Assembly (NCBI GenBank): GCA_009731375.1
Contig: BJOX01000319.1
Location: 244,961-294,815 of the forward strand
Length of the DNA stretch: 49,855 bases
DNA from: Paulinella micropora
Taxonomy: Eukaryota; Cercozoa; Imbricatea; Euglyphida
Direction of reading: 5' to 3'
Part shown: in pieces, positions 1 through 9,415 of the stretch
Numbering within the stretch: the first letter of the stretch is position 1
How the letters are laid out: each line of letters starts with the position of its first letter
Notes under the pieces: generated by a model
Told to the model about the DNA's origin: nothing
What the model saw: only the letters and a program-made list of their open reading frames with translations
Database searches by the model: none
Made by a program: the position numbers and the translations under genes

Positions 1-2
1 TG

Positions 3-743
3 ACTGAAACCGATGAATCCTATCTCAGGCAAGCTGCTGCACAGCAATTGCAGATCAGAGAACAGCAAAAAGCAAATTATGCAAAGATTGGCAGCCTTAT
101 TATAGCTAGTATTTTTGCGCTTGCTGCTTACTGCGGAATATTCAGAAGGGCGCCAGAGTCGTCCGATGGGGTCCGGGAGGCAGAACAAATAGAATACAAG
201 CGTCTTGAATCGTCCTCGCAGTACGAGCCCTGGATGGTGCCCAGAGGTTATTTCGCATCACAACAGAGGGTCTTGCCGGGAATTATGTATCCACCGGCGG
301 CAGAGCAGCCGGCGGCGGTAGCAGAGCGGTCGGTGGTGGTAGCAGAGCGGTCGGTGGTTGTTCGGCAGAGGGCACAGAAAAAGTCCAATGACCAATCTGA
401 GTACGCTGGACCCATGACGCGTGCCAGAAAGAAGAAAGAAGCCAATAGCAGGCTTAACGGTCTTGGATCACGAGCTTTAGCGGTTGTTGCCCCAGAGGAG
501 GCGGCCCAGCCCCCGCGTGCCAAAGATCTGGCGGAGGCGGCGGCTGTGCAGCCCCCGCGTGCCAAGATCGAGACTTACGAGGTTTCTTTCGGACCCGTCT
601 CGCGCCAACCGCCGCGCACTACCCCGGCGCTGTGCCTTACAACGCCAGCCGACTGGAACGCCTATCTGGAGCTCGTGCTAAATGTGCCCTACACAAATCT
701 AAGCCCGGTCGCGCGCCAATGGCTAGAGAAATTGTTGCTCTGA
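3..743 (+). CDS. Membrane-anchored hypothetical protein, 5'-truncated by window edge
   Basis: The frame is open from the first bases of the window and ends at a TGA, so the gene probably begins to the left. There is no in-frame ATG before the hydrophobic segment, which supports a truncated start; the first alternative start is a TTG at 48. One transmembrane helix lies about 30 residues in (GSLIIASIFALAAYCGIF), followed by a low-complexity, Arg/Pro/Ala-rich stretch with short duplicated modules (VAERSVVV twice, QPPRAK twice). The final 40 residues look globular. ATTAAA directly follows the stop. No family is recognised. The layout suggests a single-pass membrane protein with a disordered region. 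The opposite-strand reading over 248-565 is an artefact of the repeats. Confidence 0.6.
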   Translation, partial: TETDESYLRQAAAQQLQIREQQKANYAKIGSLIIASIFALAAYCGIFRRAPESSDGVREAEQIEYKRLESSSQYEPWMVPRGYFASQQRVLPGIMYPPAAEQPAAVAERSVVVAERSVVVRQRAQKKSNDQSEYAGPMTRARKKKEANSRLNGLGSRALAVVAPEEAAQPPRAKDLAEAAAVQPPRAKIETYEVSFGPVSRQPPRTTPALCLTTPADWNAYLELVLNVPYTNLSPVARQWLEKLLL

Positions 744-883
744 TTAAAAAAAAAGCAGATACGGTTACAAAAAAGGTGGTTGGAAATGGGGAAGGAAAAA
801 AGAACGGGGACAGCGGAAGTTCAGGCAACGAACACGGGGGGAGAGGGCGCGCGGAGAGGAATGCCGTGTGTGCGCACAGCGCG

Positions 884-3800
884 CTAAGCGCGCAACTTCG
901 TAGCTCCGTAGTGATCCAGCAGCGGCAATAACCACGGCAGCCCCGAACTGGGGAGCTGCCGCGGGCTGCACCCGCGCTGGAGCATGTTGTAAGTAGTCCA
1001 ATCGTCCTGTGACCGCAGCCGCAGAACCTGCCGCGGATTGATATCAGGCCCTGGTTCGTAGAAGGTGCAGGGCGAAAACGTGATCACGCACGAGGTTAGC
1101 GATTCCGGCTTGCCGTTATGTGCGGGGTGCTGAACAAGCGTGCGCAAGTCTGCTCCGTGCGCTAGTTTAAGCTGGCCCCGCACGGGTTCTTCTGCGGGGG
1201 CTTGCGTAACGGCCTCGGCTTTTTTAGCGGTGGGGTCTAAGGTCTTAGACTCTTGCTTTCTTCCGTCCCTGTTCGTGTACTCGTACATCGAATTTACCCC
1301 GCCCGGTCCTGTTGGCAGAGTTGTTACGACGCTGCTGTTGGAGTACGGCCTACGGCCCGCCTCCAACCAGCCCAGCAAGGTGTCTGGCTGCGGCCTTAGT
1401 CCCGACAGGAAGTACCAGCCGTTCGTGTTCCGGGGCAGGTGCTCTCTGAAGGGGAAAAAATAGTACATGAAACTTGTTCTGTTCCCGGCGGCCCCCCGGG
1501 CGACGATTGGCACGTCTTGCAACACCGAATTTAGGTCCAGCAACAAACGACTCGTGTCTCTGTTGTGCTCCAGCGCTGTTGCGTCTATCGTCTGCGCCAC
1601 GGTGTCGGCATCGATAAAAATCCGTACGTATTGTTGCTGGACCTGGGACCAGTAGTTGGTTGCGGCCTCTCGTGCAATTACGTCGTCGGCCGTTGGTCGG
1701 CCGCGGACCCGGTCGACCATATCATCAAGCTGGTCTCTAATACCTGTGCCTACCCCGGTAGTTCCGGCCTTCCAATCCCTCGTGCACGATAAAATAATCA
1801 TATCCGAAACACTGTCAATCCAGGTCCTGGTACTCGCGTTGGCTAGCTCGGCGTAGATATTAGCCCGCCGTCTGTTTGCTAGGTCTCCCCTGATATCTAC
1901 CAAGGTCCGTTCACGGGCCAGCTGTTGCTGATACTCGAGCAAACTTAGGACCTCCCTGTTCGTAGATATGCCGGGCATAAAGTGCTGCCCGATCAGGGCC
2001 ACCAAGCCACGGAGCCTTCTTTCATCACCTTCCACGCGCACGCCCACATAGCGGCCGCGGTGGTCCCAAGAGCGCTCAACGGTTTGCAGGCCGGAACTCT
2101 CGTCTAAATTCACGAGTTCCTGGTACAGCGTGTCGCGCGCTCGCTGTTGCAGGTTGGTGGGCCTCAGCGCCAGCGACCAGAAATAGCTCCCCAACATGTC
2201 CCGCCAGTGCGGCGCGCCCGGCACCCTCCGCCGGACCTCTGTGTAGATCATCTGCATAATCATGCTCCAACGGGGCACGAATTTGCTCTGCAGGTTGTCT
2301 GACAAAACCTTGGCCTCGTAGCTCAGTTCACTAAGCTCATGAGTCTTCAGCATCAAGTGAAAAGACTCGAACCAAACAGTAGCTAGCTCCGAATAATCGT
2401 AGGGTGTGCCAAAAGCGGCCAGGAAATCCCGCGTGAATAACACGATCGTGTGCAGGCGCGCCTCAAATTCCAGCAGCCAGCTAAGCATTTTGCTCTGCGA
2501 GTCTGGGTCCCAGGCACGGTAAACGAACGACCTGGCCTCATTTTGGTCTTGTGAGGAAACCCCCAAGAAGAGCCACAGAGCGTTCCAGACACTGTTCTGC
2601 ATGGGTGCTGTCTCGAGGATATTTTCACGTTGCAGTTCGTAACATTTCTGTAAAAACCTATTGCTCCACAGCGGGGGGTCCTTGAGTGCACAATAGGTCC
2701 CGCTCGCTAACCCAGCCGTAAAGAGAACAGGGAACCTGAAGCCCAACACCTGGGCCGCCGCCGCCCTGATTTCGGTGTCGTAGCGCTGCCATTCCAGGGC
2801 CTGCCAGCCCTCGTTGCAGGTTTCCACGAGGCGCTTCACGAATTTCCGCTCGGGCCGTTCGCCTACACGGAGCACCTTTTGTTCGAAGTGTTCCCGGCCC
2901 ACCGTCCACGGGTGCGCGGGAAGCCCGTGTTTGTTCTCTGAGTTCAATTCGATCGTCAACCTCATGCAGTCCAGCGTGCAGTTGCACGACTGGGCCCGCC
3001 ACACATCCAGCTCGAAAAGAAACGTCGAGCCGTTCCTCGCGAGTTCTTCTTCCACTATTTGCTTCGTCAGCAGCTGCGGGTACAAGAGGATTTTGAGAGC
3101 CGTCAAACAATGGTAGCCGTAGACCTTGAAGACCGCGTACAACGACAGGAACTTGCCGTTCAGCAGCCTCTCTTCGTCCGGCAGATTTTCTAGGCGAGCC
3201 AAGTGCTCTGCTAAAGTCACACTCTCGCGCGCAAAGGAATAGTCCGAGTTGTCGTAGAAGTTCGAGCTGTCGTGCGTTACCTTGGTCCACAGGTTTTGCA
3301 TAAGATGAGTAAAGGGTACCATGGGGAAGTCCACCCTCGGTATGTTGTCTTTCAAACTCCACATCGTCTCGCGTTGCAGGTTGCTCCACAGCAAGGCCAG
3401 GACCGCCAGCGCCTTGTCCCGGTGCTGCCACAAGCTAAAGTCGTAATCCCACCTTTCCCAAAACACTGCCAGCCCTTGCTGGGCCGTTGAGCTTAGCTTA
3501 GCCCGCACCCTGTACCAATCTCTCTTGTCCAGCAGGCCGTGCAGCCTCCTAAGCTCCGCCATTTGAATAATCGTAGACGTTACGTTCGGCGAGTCTAGCC
3601 GTATGGTGTTCGTGGCTTTGCCTAGTACGGCCTTATAGATCGCGTCTACTGCCGCGTCCAATAGTATAGCGGCGGCAATGACCAGGGTTTCCTGAGTCAC
3701 CCTCGTCCCTGGTGCGCTGACCGCTTGGCGGATCAAATTGCAGATCGAGTCTCTCGTCGTTAACGCCTTCAGAGTGTCCACCCCTACGTGCTTCAGGATC

Positions 3801-4459
3801 TGCGACAGTTGGTAGCCCAGCAGATTTTCTCTTTCGGGGTCTTGCCCCGACACAACCCCTGCCGCCCGCAGAGCCTGGTCGCAGAGTTCTTGGACCGAGT
3901 CATCCGGACGTTCTTCCTCTTCTTCGCCCTGCGTTAGGGCTTCGCGGGCGCCATTGAAACCAACCGCGAGCTGGAAATAAGTGGACCTGGAATCGAATCT
4001 CTGGAGCGGGTGATCTAAAACATCCACAGAATGTATATAATCACGCAACGAAAATCCGCCGCTAATGCCGATTTCGCGGAGCACACTTATAGTTACCACA
4101 GCAACTCCGAATTTGAGCGCGATACCAGTCACGTACACCAGGCAACCGGGTAAGATCAGGGTCAGGGCCTGACTTAGAAAGGGCCCCACCGCCCCGTAAC
4201 CAGCCCAAAGCAGTCGATTGCAGCACGTGCACACATTGCAGCCACACTGCCACCAGAGGCGGAGGCACGTGGCGCATTTACCACGCGTGATTAAGGGTAC
4301 GAGTTCTTGGCATGACGGGCACTCTCTGCGAGCTCGGGCCACCACTGACTTGTTTTCGGCCCTCCGTAATATCAGCTGCTCGTAGTGAAGAAGAAACTGC
4401 CGGAGGAGTGGGACGTTACTTTGTGTTGTCAGCTTTCTGTACAAAGCAATCGGCTCCAT
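884..4459 (-). CDS. Large orphan protein with N-terminal cysteine cluster (1191 aa)
   Basis: This is the longest intact ORF in the window, starting at an ATG with a pyrimidine-rich leader upstream. Residues 47-80 hold nine cysteines (C47-x2-C50, C62-x2-C65, C72, C74, C77, C79, C80), which suggests a zinc-ribbon or treble-clef-like site. A hydrophobic stretch follows at about 85-130 and could contain one or two membrane helices. The remaining 1000 residues look globular and mostly helical, rich in Trp, Arg and Leu, without repeats I can identify. The stop codon lies inside a perfect GCGCGC-TTA-GCGCGC palindrome. No family is recognised. The length and lack of breaks suggest a conserved function, perhaps structural or membrane-associated, but that is inference. 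Confidence 0.8.
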   Translation of the reverse strand: MEPIALYRKLTTQSNVPLLRQFLLHYEQLILRRAENKSVVARARRECPSCQELVPLITRGKCATCLRLWWQCGCNVCTCCNRLLWAGYGAVGPFLSQALTLILPGCLVYVTGIALKFGVAVVTISVLREIGISGGFSLRDYIHSVDVLDHPLQRFDSRSTYFQLAVGFNGAREALTQGEEEEERPDDSVQELCDQALRAAGVVSGQDPERENLLGYQLSQILKHVGVDTLKALTTRDSICNLIRQAVSAPGTRVTQETLVIAAAILLDAAVDAIYKAVLGKATNTIRLDSPNVTSTIIQMAELRRLHGLLDKRDWYRVRAKLSSTAQQGLAVFWERWDYDFSLWQHRDKALAVLALLWSNLQRETMWSLKDNIPRVDFPMVPFTHLMQNLWTKVTHDSSNFYDNSDYSFARESVTLAEHLARLENLPDEERLLNGKFLSLYAVFKVYGYHCLTALKILLYPQLLTKQIVEEELARNGSTFLFELDVWRAQSCNCTLDCMRLTIELNSENKHGLPAHPWTVGREHFEQKVLRVGERPERKFVKRLVETCNEGWQALEWQRYDTEIRAAAAQVLGFRFPVLFTAGLASGTYCALKDPPLWSNRFLQKCYELQRENILETAPMQNSVWNALWLFLGVSSQDQNEARSFVYRAWDPDSQSKMLSWLLEFEARLHTIVLFTRDFLAAFGTPYDYSELATVWFESFHLMLKTHELSELSYEAKVLSDNLQSKFVPRWSMIMQMIYTEVRRRVPGAPHWRDMLGSYFWSLALRPTNLQQRARDTLYQELVNLDESSGLQTVERSWDHRGRYVGVRVEGDERRLRGLVALIGQHFMPGISTNREVLSLLEYQQQLARERTLVDIRGDLANRRRANIYAELANASTRTWIDSVSDMIILSCTRDWKAGTTGVGTGIRDQLDDMVDRVRGRPTADDVIAREAATNYWSQVQQQYVRIFIDADTVAQTIDATALEHNRDTSRLLLDLNSVLQDVPIVARGAAGNRTSFMYYFFPFREHLPRNTNGWYFLSGLRPQPDTLLGWLEAGRRPYSNSSVVTTLPTGPGGVNSMYEYTNRDGRKQESKTLDPTAKKAEAVTQAPAEEPVRGQLKLAHGADLRTLVQHPAHNGKPESLTSCVITFSPCTFYEPGPDINPRQVLRLRSQDDWTTYNMLQRGCSPRQLPSSGLPWLLPLLDHYGATKLRA

Positions 4460-4741
4460 GTGTTTTACTTTCTACACTGCGATGGTTTCTATCTCCGGTT
4501 TTCTTTTTCTGTTGCTTTTTCATTTCCTTTCCCCCCTTTTTTTCCCTGCCGATGCCCCACCCTCCTTTCTCTCCACACGGTTTACTCTGCCCCCCTTTTT
4601 ACGCGCCTCCCCCCTTCCCCTCCCACCGGTGGCCAGCAAGCAAAAAAAAGAAATGCCGCACGATTTACAAAATACAGACGTGCGGGTTTGAGGATAAATG
4701 TCTTGTGATTTTTTTCCCTGGAGGCACTCTTGTTTAGTTTT

Positions 4742-5605
4742 CTAGCTCGCGGGCGCGCTCTGGTAGCCCTTGACCAGGACCAGGCGGTAGCCCCGGCAGC
4801 AACAGATGCCGCCGCCGCGCGCCAGCCCTATTGCTGCTGCGACAACAACCACTGCCGCCGCCGCCACCATCCAGCCGCCGTACAGCCGCCACAGCAGCCG
4901 CGGCCGGTAGCGCTCGTCCTCCAGCGCGCGGCCCTCGAGGAACGGCGCGAGCTCGAACCCGGCGGGGTCCAGCACACGCACCAGCTCGGTCCTGCCCAGC
5001 ACGTCGGCCCGGAACGTGCCGTTCACGGCCAGGTCGCCGCCGCCGGCCGAGATTAGCGTCTCGCGCAGGCTCCAGCGGGCCGGTGTCACGTTCCAAACCA
5101 CATTGGCTGGCCCCGACAGCATGTTCAGCAGCACAAAGTACGGGACCGACGCGCCGCGCACGGACGCCGCGAACGCCAGCTCGCCCGGCAAGAAAAAGCA
5201 GTCCGCGCCGGACAACGGCTGCTCCGTCCTCGGCGGGGCCAACGACAGGTCCGCGTACATGCCGCCGTACTTGTGCAGCAGCATCAGGCCCGCGGCCGTG
5301 CGTTGCGTGGGTGGGGGCACACGTTCGTACGCTTCCCACACCTCGGGAAAGTACAGCCTGGCGATGCAGTCCGTTTGCTCCTGCGGCCACAGCACGTGCC
5401 TTGCGTTTGTCGCGCGCGACCAGAGCAGGCTCCTGCTCCAGTACGTGGCGAGCAGCTTGTCGTCCAGCGAGGCGGGGCTGACGAGCACCTGGTGCAGGCA
5501 GTCGCTGGCGTTGCACTCTTTCTGGACCGTCTGCAGCCTGCCCCAGCACGGGTCCAGCGCGCTCGCCAGCCCTAAGATGCCTAGCAGCCAACTACTCCGG
5601 ACCAT
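4742..5605 (-). CDS. GT32-like (OCH1-type) membrane glycosyltransferase, altered DxD
   Basis: A 287-aa protein. The ATG at 5605 is preferred over upstream starts because it begins directly with a signal peptide or anchor (WLLGILGLASALDP), whereas the upstream extension is low-complexity Arg/Gly. Residues 68-92 resemble the acceptor-side part of the sugar-transferase fold (NARHVLW...FPEVWEAY). Residues 104-121 match the GT32 core (AAGLMLLHKYGGMYADLS). In the family this segment ends in a DxD that binds metal and nucleotide sugar; here it reads D119-L-S121, so the second Asp is replaced. A C-terminal helix at about 245-262 and a short Cys-containing tail suggest a type I or double anchor. The likely role is glycan transfer in the secretory pathway, with activity uncertain. 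Alternative: a catalytically inactive homolog. Confidence 0.7.
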   Translation of the reverse strand: MVRSSWLLGILGLASALDPCWGRLQTVQKECNASDCLHQVLVSPASLDDKLLATYWSRSLLWSRATNARHVLWPQEQTDCIARLYFPEVWEAYERVPPPTQRTAAGLMLLHKYGGMYADLSLAPPRTEQPLSGADCFFLPGELAFAASVRGASVPYFVLLNMLSGPANVVWNVTPARWSLRETLISAGGGDLAVNGTFRADVLGRTELVRVLDPAGFELAPFLEGRALEDERYRPRLLWRLYGGWMVAAAAVVVVAAAIGLARGGGICCCRGYRLVLVKGYQSAPAS

Positions 5606-5942
5606 TGTATTTCTGTGGTGGTAATTGCCTTGCCTTTTGTTTTGTCTTGGCGCTGTTCTTTTTTGTTTTCTTCTGGTGCCCCTCCTGTGGTTGTGCGAAT
5701 AGCACCCCCGCCCTCGTTCTTTTTTCTTCGTCCCTCCTGTGCGTCCACCACCCCCTGCCCACCCGGTTTCCCCCGGCCCGGCCGCGCCCTTTTTTCTCTG
5801 GGAAAAAGACACCTTTCCTTTGCAGAGAGAGAGCTGAAATCGCAAGCCCGAGCAACGTGAAAATCTTTTTTTATTATTAATACTTTGAAATCTGTTCTTG
5901 TTTGACTTGCTTCCCGCCCTGCCATTTTCTCTTGCCCGTGTT
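5606..5942. other. Intergenic, 5' of the glycosyltransferase
   Basis: This stretch is T- and C-rich and has no convincing ORF in either strand. Read on the minus strand it provides the downstream end of the DUF1152-like gene, including TTAATAATAAAAAAAG near 5870-5880, a plausible AATAAA polyadenylation signal about 65 bases after that gene's stop, and the leader of the glycosyltransferase gene. Confidence 0.5.
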
Positions 5943-7268
5943 CTATTGTCCGGATTGAGACGAGACGGTCAGCGAAACCGAAACATGCTGCGGCGTGTCC
6001 TGTGCTTCCGACGTGCGCTCCTTCTGTAGCGGTAATTGGATCACGTAGTAAGCAGCCAGGCCTTTGAACAGCTCTGTGATCTTGGCCAAGTCGTCAGCCG
6101 CGCCGAATTCAGCGGTAATGACTGTCCCCTTGTTAGGGTCGCGTTTCACGTCCTCGCGTTTCAGCAGATAGTCTTTTAAATAATCGCTTTTTAGGGCCTC
6201 CAAATCTGCATCGGACCTGTACTTGCCTTTCTTCAGCAGCTCCTTGTAAATTTCGCGGGCTCGGATGTAGTTTCCGTTCGCGCGCCCTTTCTCGCACACG
6301 TTTTCCGCGAAATCCGCCTCCTGCAGGACCGTGCACAAAGACTCCCCCAGGCCGTCGTCCGTGGTCACGGTTGCTTTGTTGTCTTCGGCCCACTGGTACA
6401 TGTTCTCCAGGGCTTTGGCAGGGGTCGTGTGCGAGTCCACGCCCGCGCCCGCCACGTGGATCTGCAGGCTCTTGAAACCCTTGATCTCTCCTTCCTTGAA
6501 CAGCGCTTGTAGCGCTAGGCACACTCTCACGTCCCGTCCGTCTCGGTCGGGGCTTGTAATGTCACAGCCCGCGTCGAACACGCGCACCTCGAAGCCCTCG
6601 TTGCCGACCGTCTTGCTGAGGTACCCGGCCAGCGCTGCTTTCATCGGTGTCATGTCACCCGTGTCTGTTGTAGGGGTCATGTAAGGATTAGCGATGATTC
6701 TTGCAAAGCTCTTGTACTGATCCCTGAATTGCCCGGTGCTCAGGCTCTCCGCCGCAAGCGAACAGTAGACGAAATCCGCGCTTGCCAGGCTTTTTTGCAG
6801 TTGTTGGATTTGTTCTGCACGACCCTCTTTGTTGGGCGCTAGCTTGGCCAGGAGACCGTCGTCCAGGCCGCCTGTAAAAGCACCGACGCCGACTCCGGGG
6901 ACCTCGAACGCCTGATTGCTCTGCAGCACGTCTGTCTCAATTTTCAGGGCCTTGAACCACTTTTTTGCTTCACCTTCAGTCAGCTGGGGCCGCGATGCAC
7001 TAGGCTTCCTGTTCTTTTTAGGATCAACCATATTTTCCATGGCTTTCTTGTAGCCATCAGCCCAGAAATAGCCGGCGGTCACGGGGTAGTACGTGCGTTG
7101 TCCCGGGGTCTGTCCAAGAGCTTGTTTTTTTCTGGCCGCATAAACTTTGTAGGCGGCAATCGCAAGTGCAAGCACGCCCTGGAAATCCCCGCCGCCACCG
7201 GCGCCGACAAGCACGACTTTCTTGAATACCGGGTTGTCGCAATCCGCGTCAGCGCATTTCTTCTCCAT
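5943..7268 (-). CDS. DUF1152-like protein (441 aa)
   Basis: The ATG at 7268 opens an intact 441-aa frame. Residues 18-35 read VVLVGAGGGGDFQGVLAL, matching the glycine-rich nucleotide-binding-like signature that opens DUF1152 proteins (GAGGGGD then a helix). Further on, a segment with FDAGCDITSPDRDGRD resembles the second DUF1152 block, in which Gly/Asp-rich residues follow a strand. DUF1152 is known mainly from archaeal, bacterial and a few eukaryotic proteins of unknown reaction, so only the family is assigned, from motif shape. No signal peptide or membrane segment is visible. The C-terminal 50 residues look disordered. Spacing to the neighbours gives no operon-like coupling. A G/C-run hairpin lies about 80 bases upstream of the start. 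Confidence 0.7.
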   Translation of the reverse strand: MEKKCADADCDNPVFKKVVLVGAGGGGDFQGVLALAIAAYKVYAARKKQALGQTPGQRTYYPVTAGYFWADGYKKAMENMVDPKKNRKPSASRPQLTEGEAKKWFKALKIETDVLQSNQAFEVPGVGVGAFTGGLDDGLLAKLAPNKEGRAEQIQQLQKSLASADFVYCSLAAESLSTGQFRDQYKSFARIIANPYMTPTTDTGDMTPMKAALAGYLSKTVGNEGFEVRVFDAGCDITSPDRDGRDVRVCLALQALFKEGEIKGFKSLQIHVAGAGVDSHTTPAKALENMYQWAEDNKATVTTDDGLGESLCTVLQEADFAENVCEKGRANGNYIRAREIYKELLKKGKYRSDADLEALKSDYLKDYLLKREDVKRDPNKGTVITAEFGAADDLAKITELFKGLAAYYVIQLPLQKERTSEAQDTPQHVSVSLTVSSQSGQ

Positions 7269-7903
7269 CTTTGGGAATTTAGAGCGTCAGAATATCTGGC
7301 TTGTGACGGGAAAAAGATATTAGCAACAAAGAGGGACGTGCAGGGGGGGGGGCCGGCCCTTCCGCGGCGGCCCCCCCCCCCCCCCCCTGCCCCCGTCTTT
7401 CCTTCTCCCCGCCCCAACCCCCAACACCCAGAAAAAAAGAAAGAATGTTCTGTCAGGAGGGCAAGGGAAGGGCCGGCGCCCGGAGAAAAAGAGCGAGACC
7501 AAAAGCGGCCTTCTGTTTGTTGACTTTTTGTCTGGTCTCCGCGTCCTCCACGTCCTCCGTCCGGGTTTGTGGGGGGAGGGAACTTCGCCGCGCACACCCC
7601 CGTTCAGAGCTGCGAAGAATGTCTCAACAAGCGAAAAAAGAAATGTATTTGAGAAAGACCGGCCCCCCCCCCACCCCCCCGTCTTTTCTGCCCCCCGTCC
7701 GTAAATACGCTACCAACCAAAGTCGCGCCGTACAACTTTTTTTTTTTGAAAAATTAAAAGGTGAATTTATTGATGCTAAAAAGTTTTTTGCTTTTTCAGT
7801 CCCCCAGCAGCTGTGACGCCGATCCTTCCAAGTACAAGTCACGGGCTTGTTTACTAGCTTCATCTACCAGGCCGGCGCTTGTTAACGTCGGGTGTAGGTT
7901 TCG
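7269..7903. other. Intergenic with G/C-run hairpin and poly-C tracts
   Basis: No convincing gene. It holds a G-run, a CCGGCCCTTCCGCGGCGG core and a long C-run at about 7345-7387, further poly-C tracts near 7663-7690, and an A/T-rich end (7738-7800). The A/T-rich end supplies the downstream side of the F-box/LRR gene: minus-strand AATAAA-like sequence is visible near 7765. Confidence 0.5.
7345..7387. repeat. G-run/C-run hairpin element, copy 1
   Basis: A G9 run, an 18-base GC core and a long C run can fold into a hairpin or a G-quadruplex. The core and flanking runs recur as their exact reverse complement at 27190-27232. Both copies lie upstream of minus-strand genes. Confidence 0.55.
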
Positions 7904-9415
7904 TTACAACCAGGACGTCAATGTACTCCAGGTTTCTTTGCTCGAGGCCTCGCGGTCTAGGACCAGGGTTTGCAGCTCAGGGAACTGCAGCAGCAGCTCT
8001 GGTTGCTGCAGGCCGGCAATGACGTCCACATCCCCCCCAATCAGCGACAGCAGCCGCAACTTGTGCAAGCGTAAACCAGCCAGCACCCGCAGCCCGACTT
8101 CATTGTCTGAGCGCAGGCCTTCTAGCGCCAGCACTCGTAACTTGAGGCCGGTAGGGAAATGAGCAAGCAGGGACTCGCATCTCGGATCTCGCACCCGCAA
8201 CTGCCCGAGCTGGCGGGCGTCACTCAGGAGCTTGACATCACCCGCCTCGTCACCGCCCAGGCAAGAGTCCAGGTGCAGCAGCCGCAGGTGCTCGCGGTCC
8301 AAGTGCCGGAGCACGTCGAAGTTGAGGTGCGGGAACCCGTTCAGCCTCAGAGCTCGCAACCGTAGTTTGCGTAGGCTGGGGCAGTCCTTGAGGTCGTAAC
8401 TGCTCAGGCCGTGGCCGCGGTGGGCGTCTTCCGACAGGCCGAGCTCTTCCAGAGCAGTCAGCGCTCGCAGCACAAGCTCCAACGAAGCGGCGTCTAGACG
8501 GCAGCCATGGAGTGACAGCCGTCTCAGCGCGGGTGGCATTCTGGTCAAATCCCTAGCTAGTTTGGAGCGCAATTTCTGATCGAGGGCCGGGTTGTGCCGG
8601 TCTCCGTGTAGGCGCTTGAAGGAGACGCTCAGCTCGCGCAGCTCCGGTAGGCAGGGTAGCTTTGTCTTGTCTTCTCGCAAGTACCATTGCACAGAGTCTA
8701 GGTCGCCTTCGAAGTGCAGCGCCCTAACCTGAGTGGGCCAGCTAACAAGATTCAGCTGTCCGTGATCAATGATCAACAGGTCGGCGCGCACGCCGCTTAG
8801 GTCGGCCAAGTGCTTTTCTGAACACTCTGTGCGTGCGAGATCCAGTTGCTTAAAGCGCAGCCCCGCCAGCAAACTGGCATCATGTTCTGTACTTTCTAAG
8901 TCGCAGGAAAAGAACGACATTTTCGCTTTGGCCCACACCGGCCTCCATCGCTCGAGCATAGCGACGCAGCCTTCGTCGGCCAGATCCAGGCTCTCGGTGA
9001 AGGCTAGGCTGGACCACACGTCGCTGTTGGTAAGGAACAAACTGCGCAGAGACTTCGAGGCAGAGGCCACGCACAGAGCGTCTGCAAGCTTCCCGAGGCT
9101 GAGCACGCAGGGCCAGATATCAGCCGGCAGCATCTCTAGCCAGGCCTGACAAAAAACGAAAACGCCTGCAAAAAACAGCAACCACCAAAAAAAAAGAACG
9201 GCGGAACCTGCGGGGTTCCGCCGGGCGCTGGTTCTTGGCTGTGGCAGAACCGGGCCAGCCCCCCCCCCCCCGCCAAACCCAAAAAAACAAAAGAACAGAA
9301 AATAAGCAGGGGACACGAGAGAATCGGAAGGAAGAGAAGTGTACTTTAGGGTCTCTGAGGTACGGCGCCTCTTGGCGGCAGGGGGGCCGTCTGTTGAGCT
9401 CTTGTCACTCATCAC
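7904..9415 (-). CDS. F-box/LRR protein, probable single intron near the 5' end
   Basis: The N-terminal segment carries a basic cluster (AAKRRRTSE). The body begins with an F-box-like helix set (EMLPADIWPCVLSLGKLADALCVAS, LPxDIW signature), then irregular leucine-rich repeats to the end. F-box proteins recruit substrates to SCF ubiquitin ligases, and LRRs usually bind the target. Between the two parts the frame runs through an uncharacteristic Phe/Gly-rich stretch. This is better explained by an intron of about 170 bases (9147-9316, GTGTCC...TTTGTCAG), which joins exon 9317-9415 to exon 7904-9145 in phase 0. The donor is weak, so the intron is an inference. The first exon and intron are duplicated at 10118-10559. 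Confidence 0.75.
   Translation of the reverse strand: MMSDKSSTDGPPAAKRRRTSETLKYTSLPSDSLVSPAYFLFFCFFGFGGGGGAGPVLPQPRTSARRNPAGSAVLFFWWLLFFAGVFVFCQAWLEMLPADIWPCVLSLGKLADALCVASASKSLRSLFLTNSDVWSSLAFTESLDLADEGCVAMLERWRPVWAKAKMSFFSCDLESTEHDASLLAGLRFKQLDLARTECSEKHLADLSGVRADLLIIDHGQLNLVSWPTQVRALHFEGDLDSVQWYLREDKTKLPCLPELRELSVSFKRLHGDRHNPALDQKLRSKLARDLTRMPPALRRLSLHGCRLDAASLELVLRALTALEELGLSEDAHRGHGLSSYDLKDCPSLRKLRLRALRLNGFPHLNFDVLRHLDREHLRLLHLDSCLGGDEAGDVKLLSDARQLGQLRVRDPRCESLLAHFPTGLKLRVLALEGLRSDNEVGLRVLAGLRLHKLRLLSLIGGDVDVIAGLQQPELLLQFPELQTLVLDREASSKETWSTLTSWL
9147..9316 (-). other. Candidate spliceosomal intron in the F-box/LRR gene
   Basis: On the minus strand it starts GTGTCC and ends TTTTTTGTCAG after a T-rich tract. 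It contains a poly-G tract and would encode a Phe/Gly-rich peptide with no F-box or LRR character. Both flanks are phase 0. A better donor consensus (GTACAC, 9345 region) is present but gives the wrong phase with this acceptor. Confidence 0.4.
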
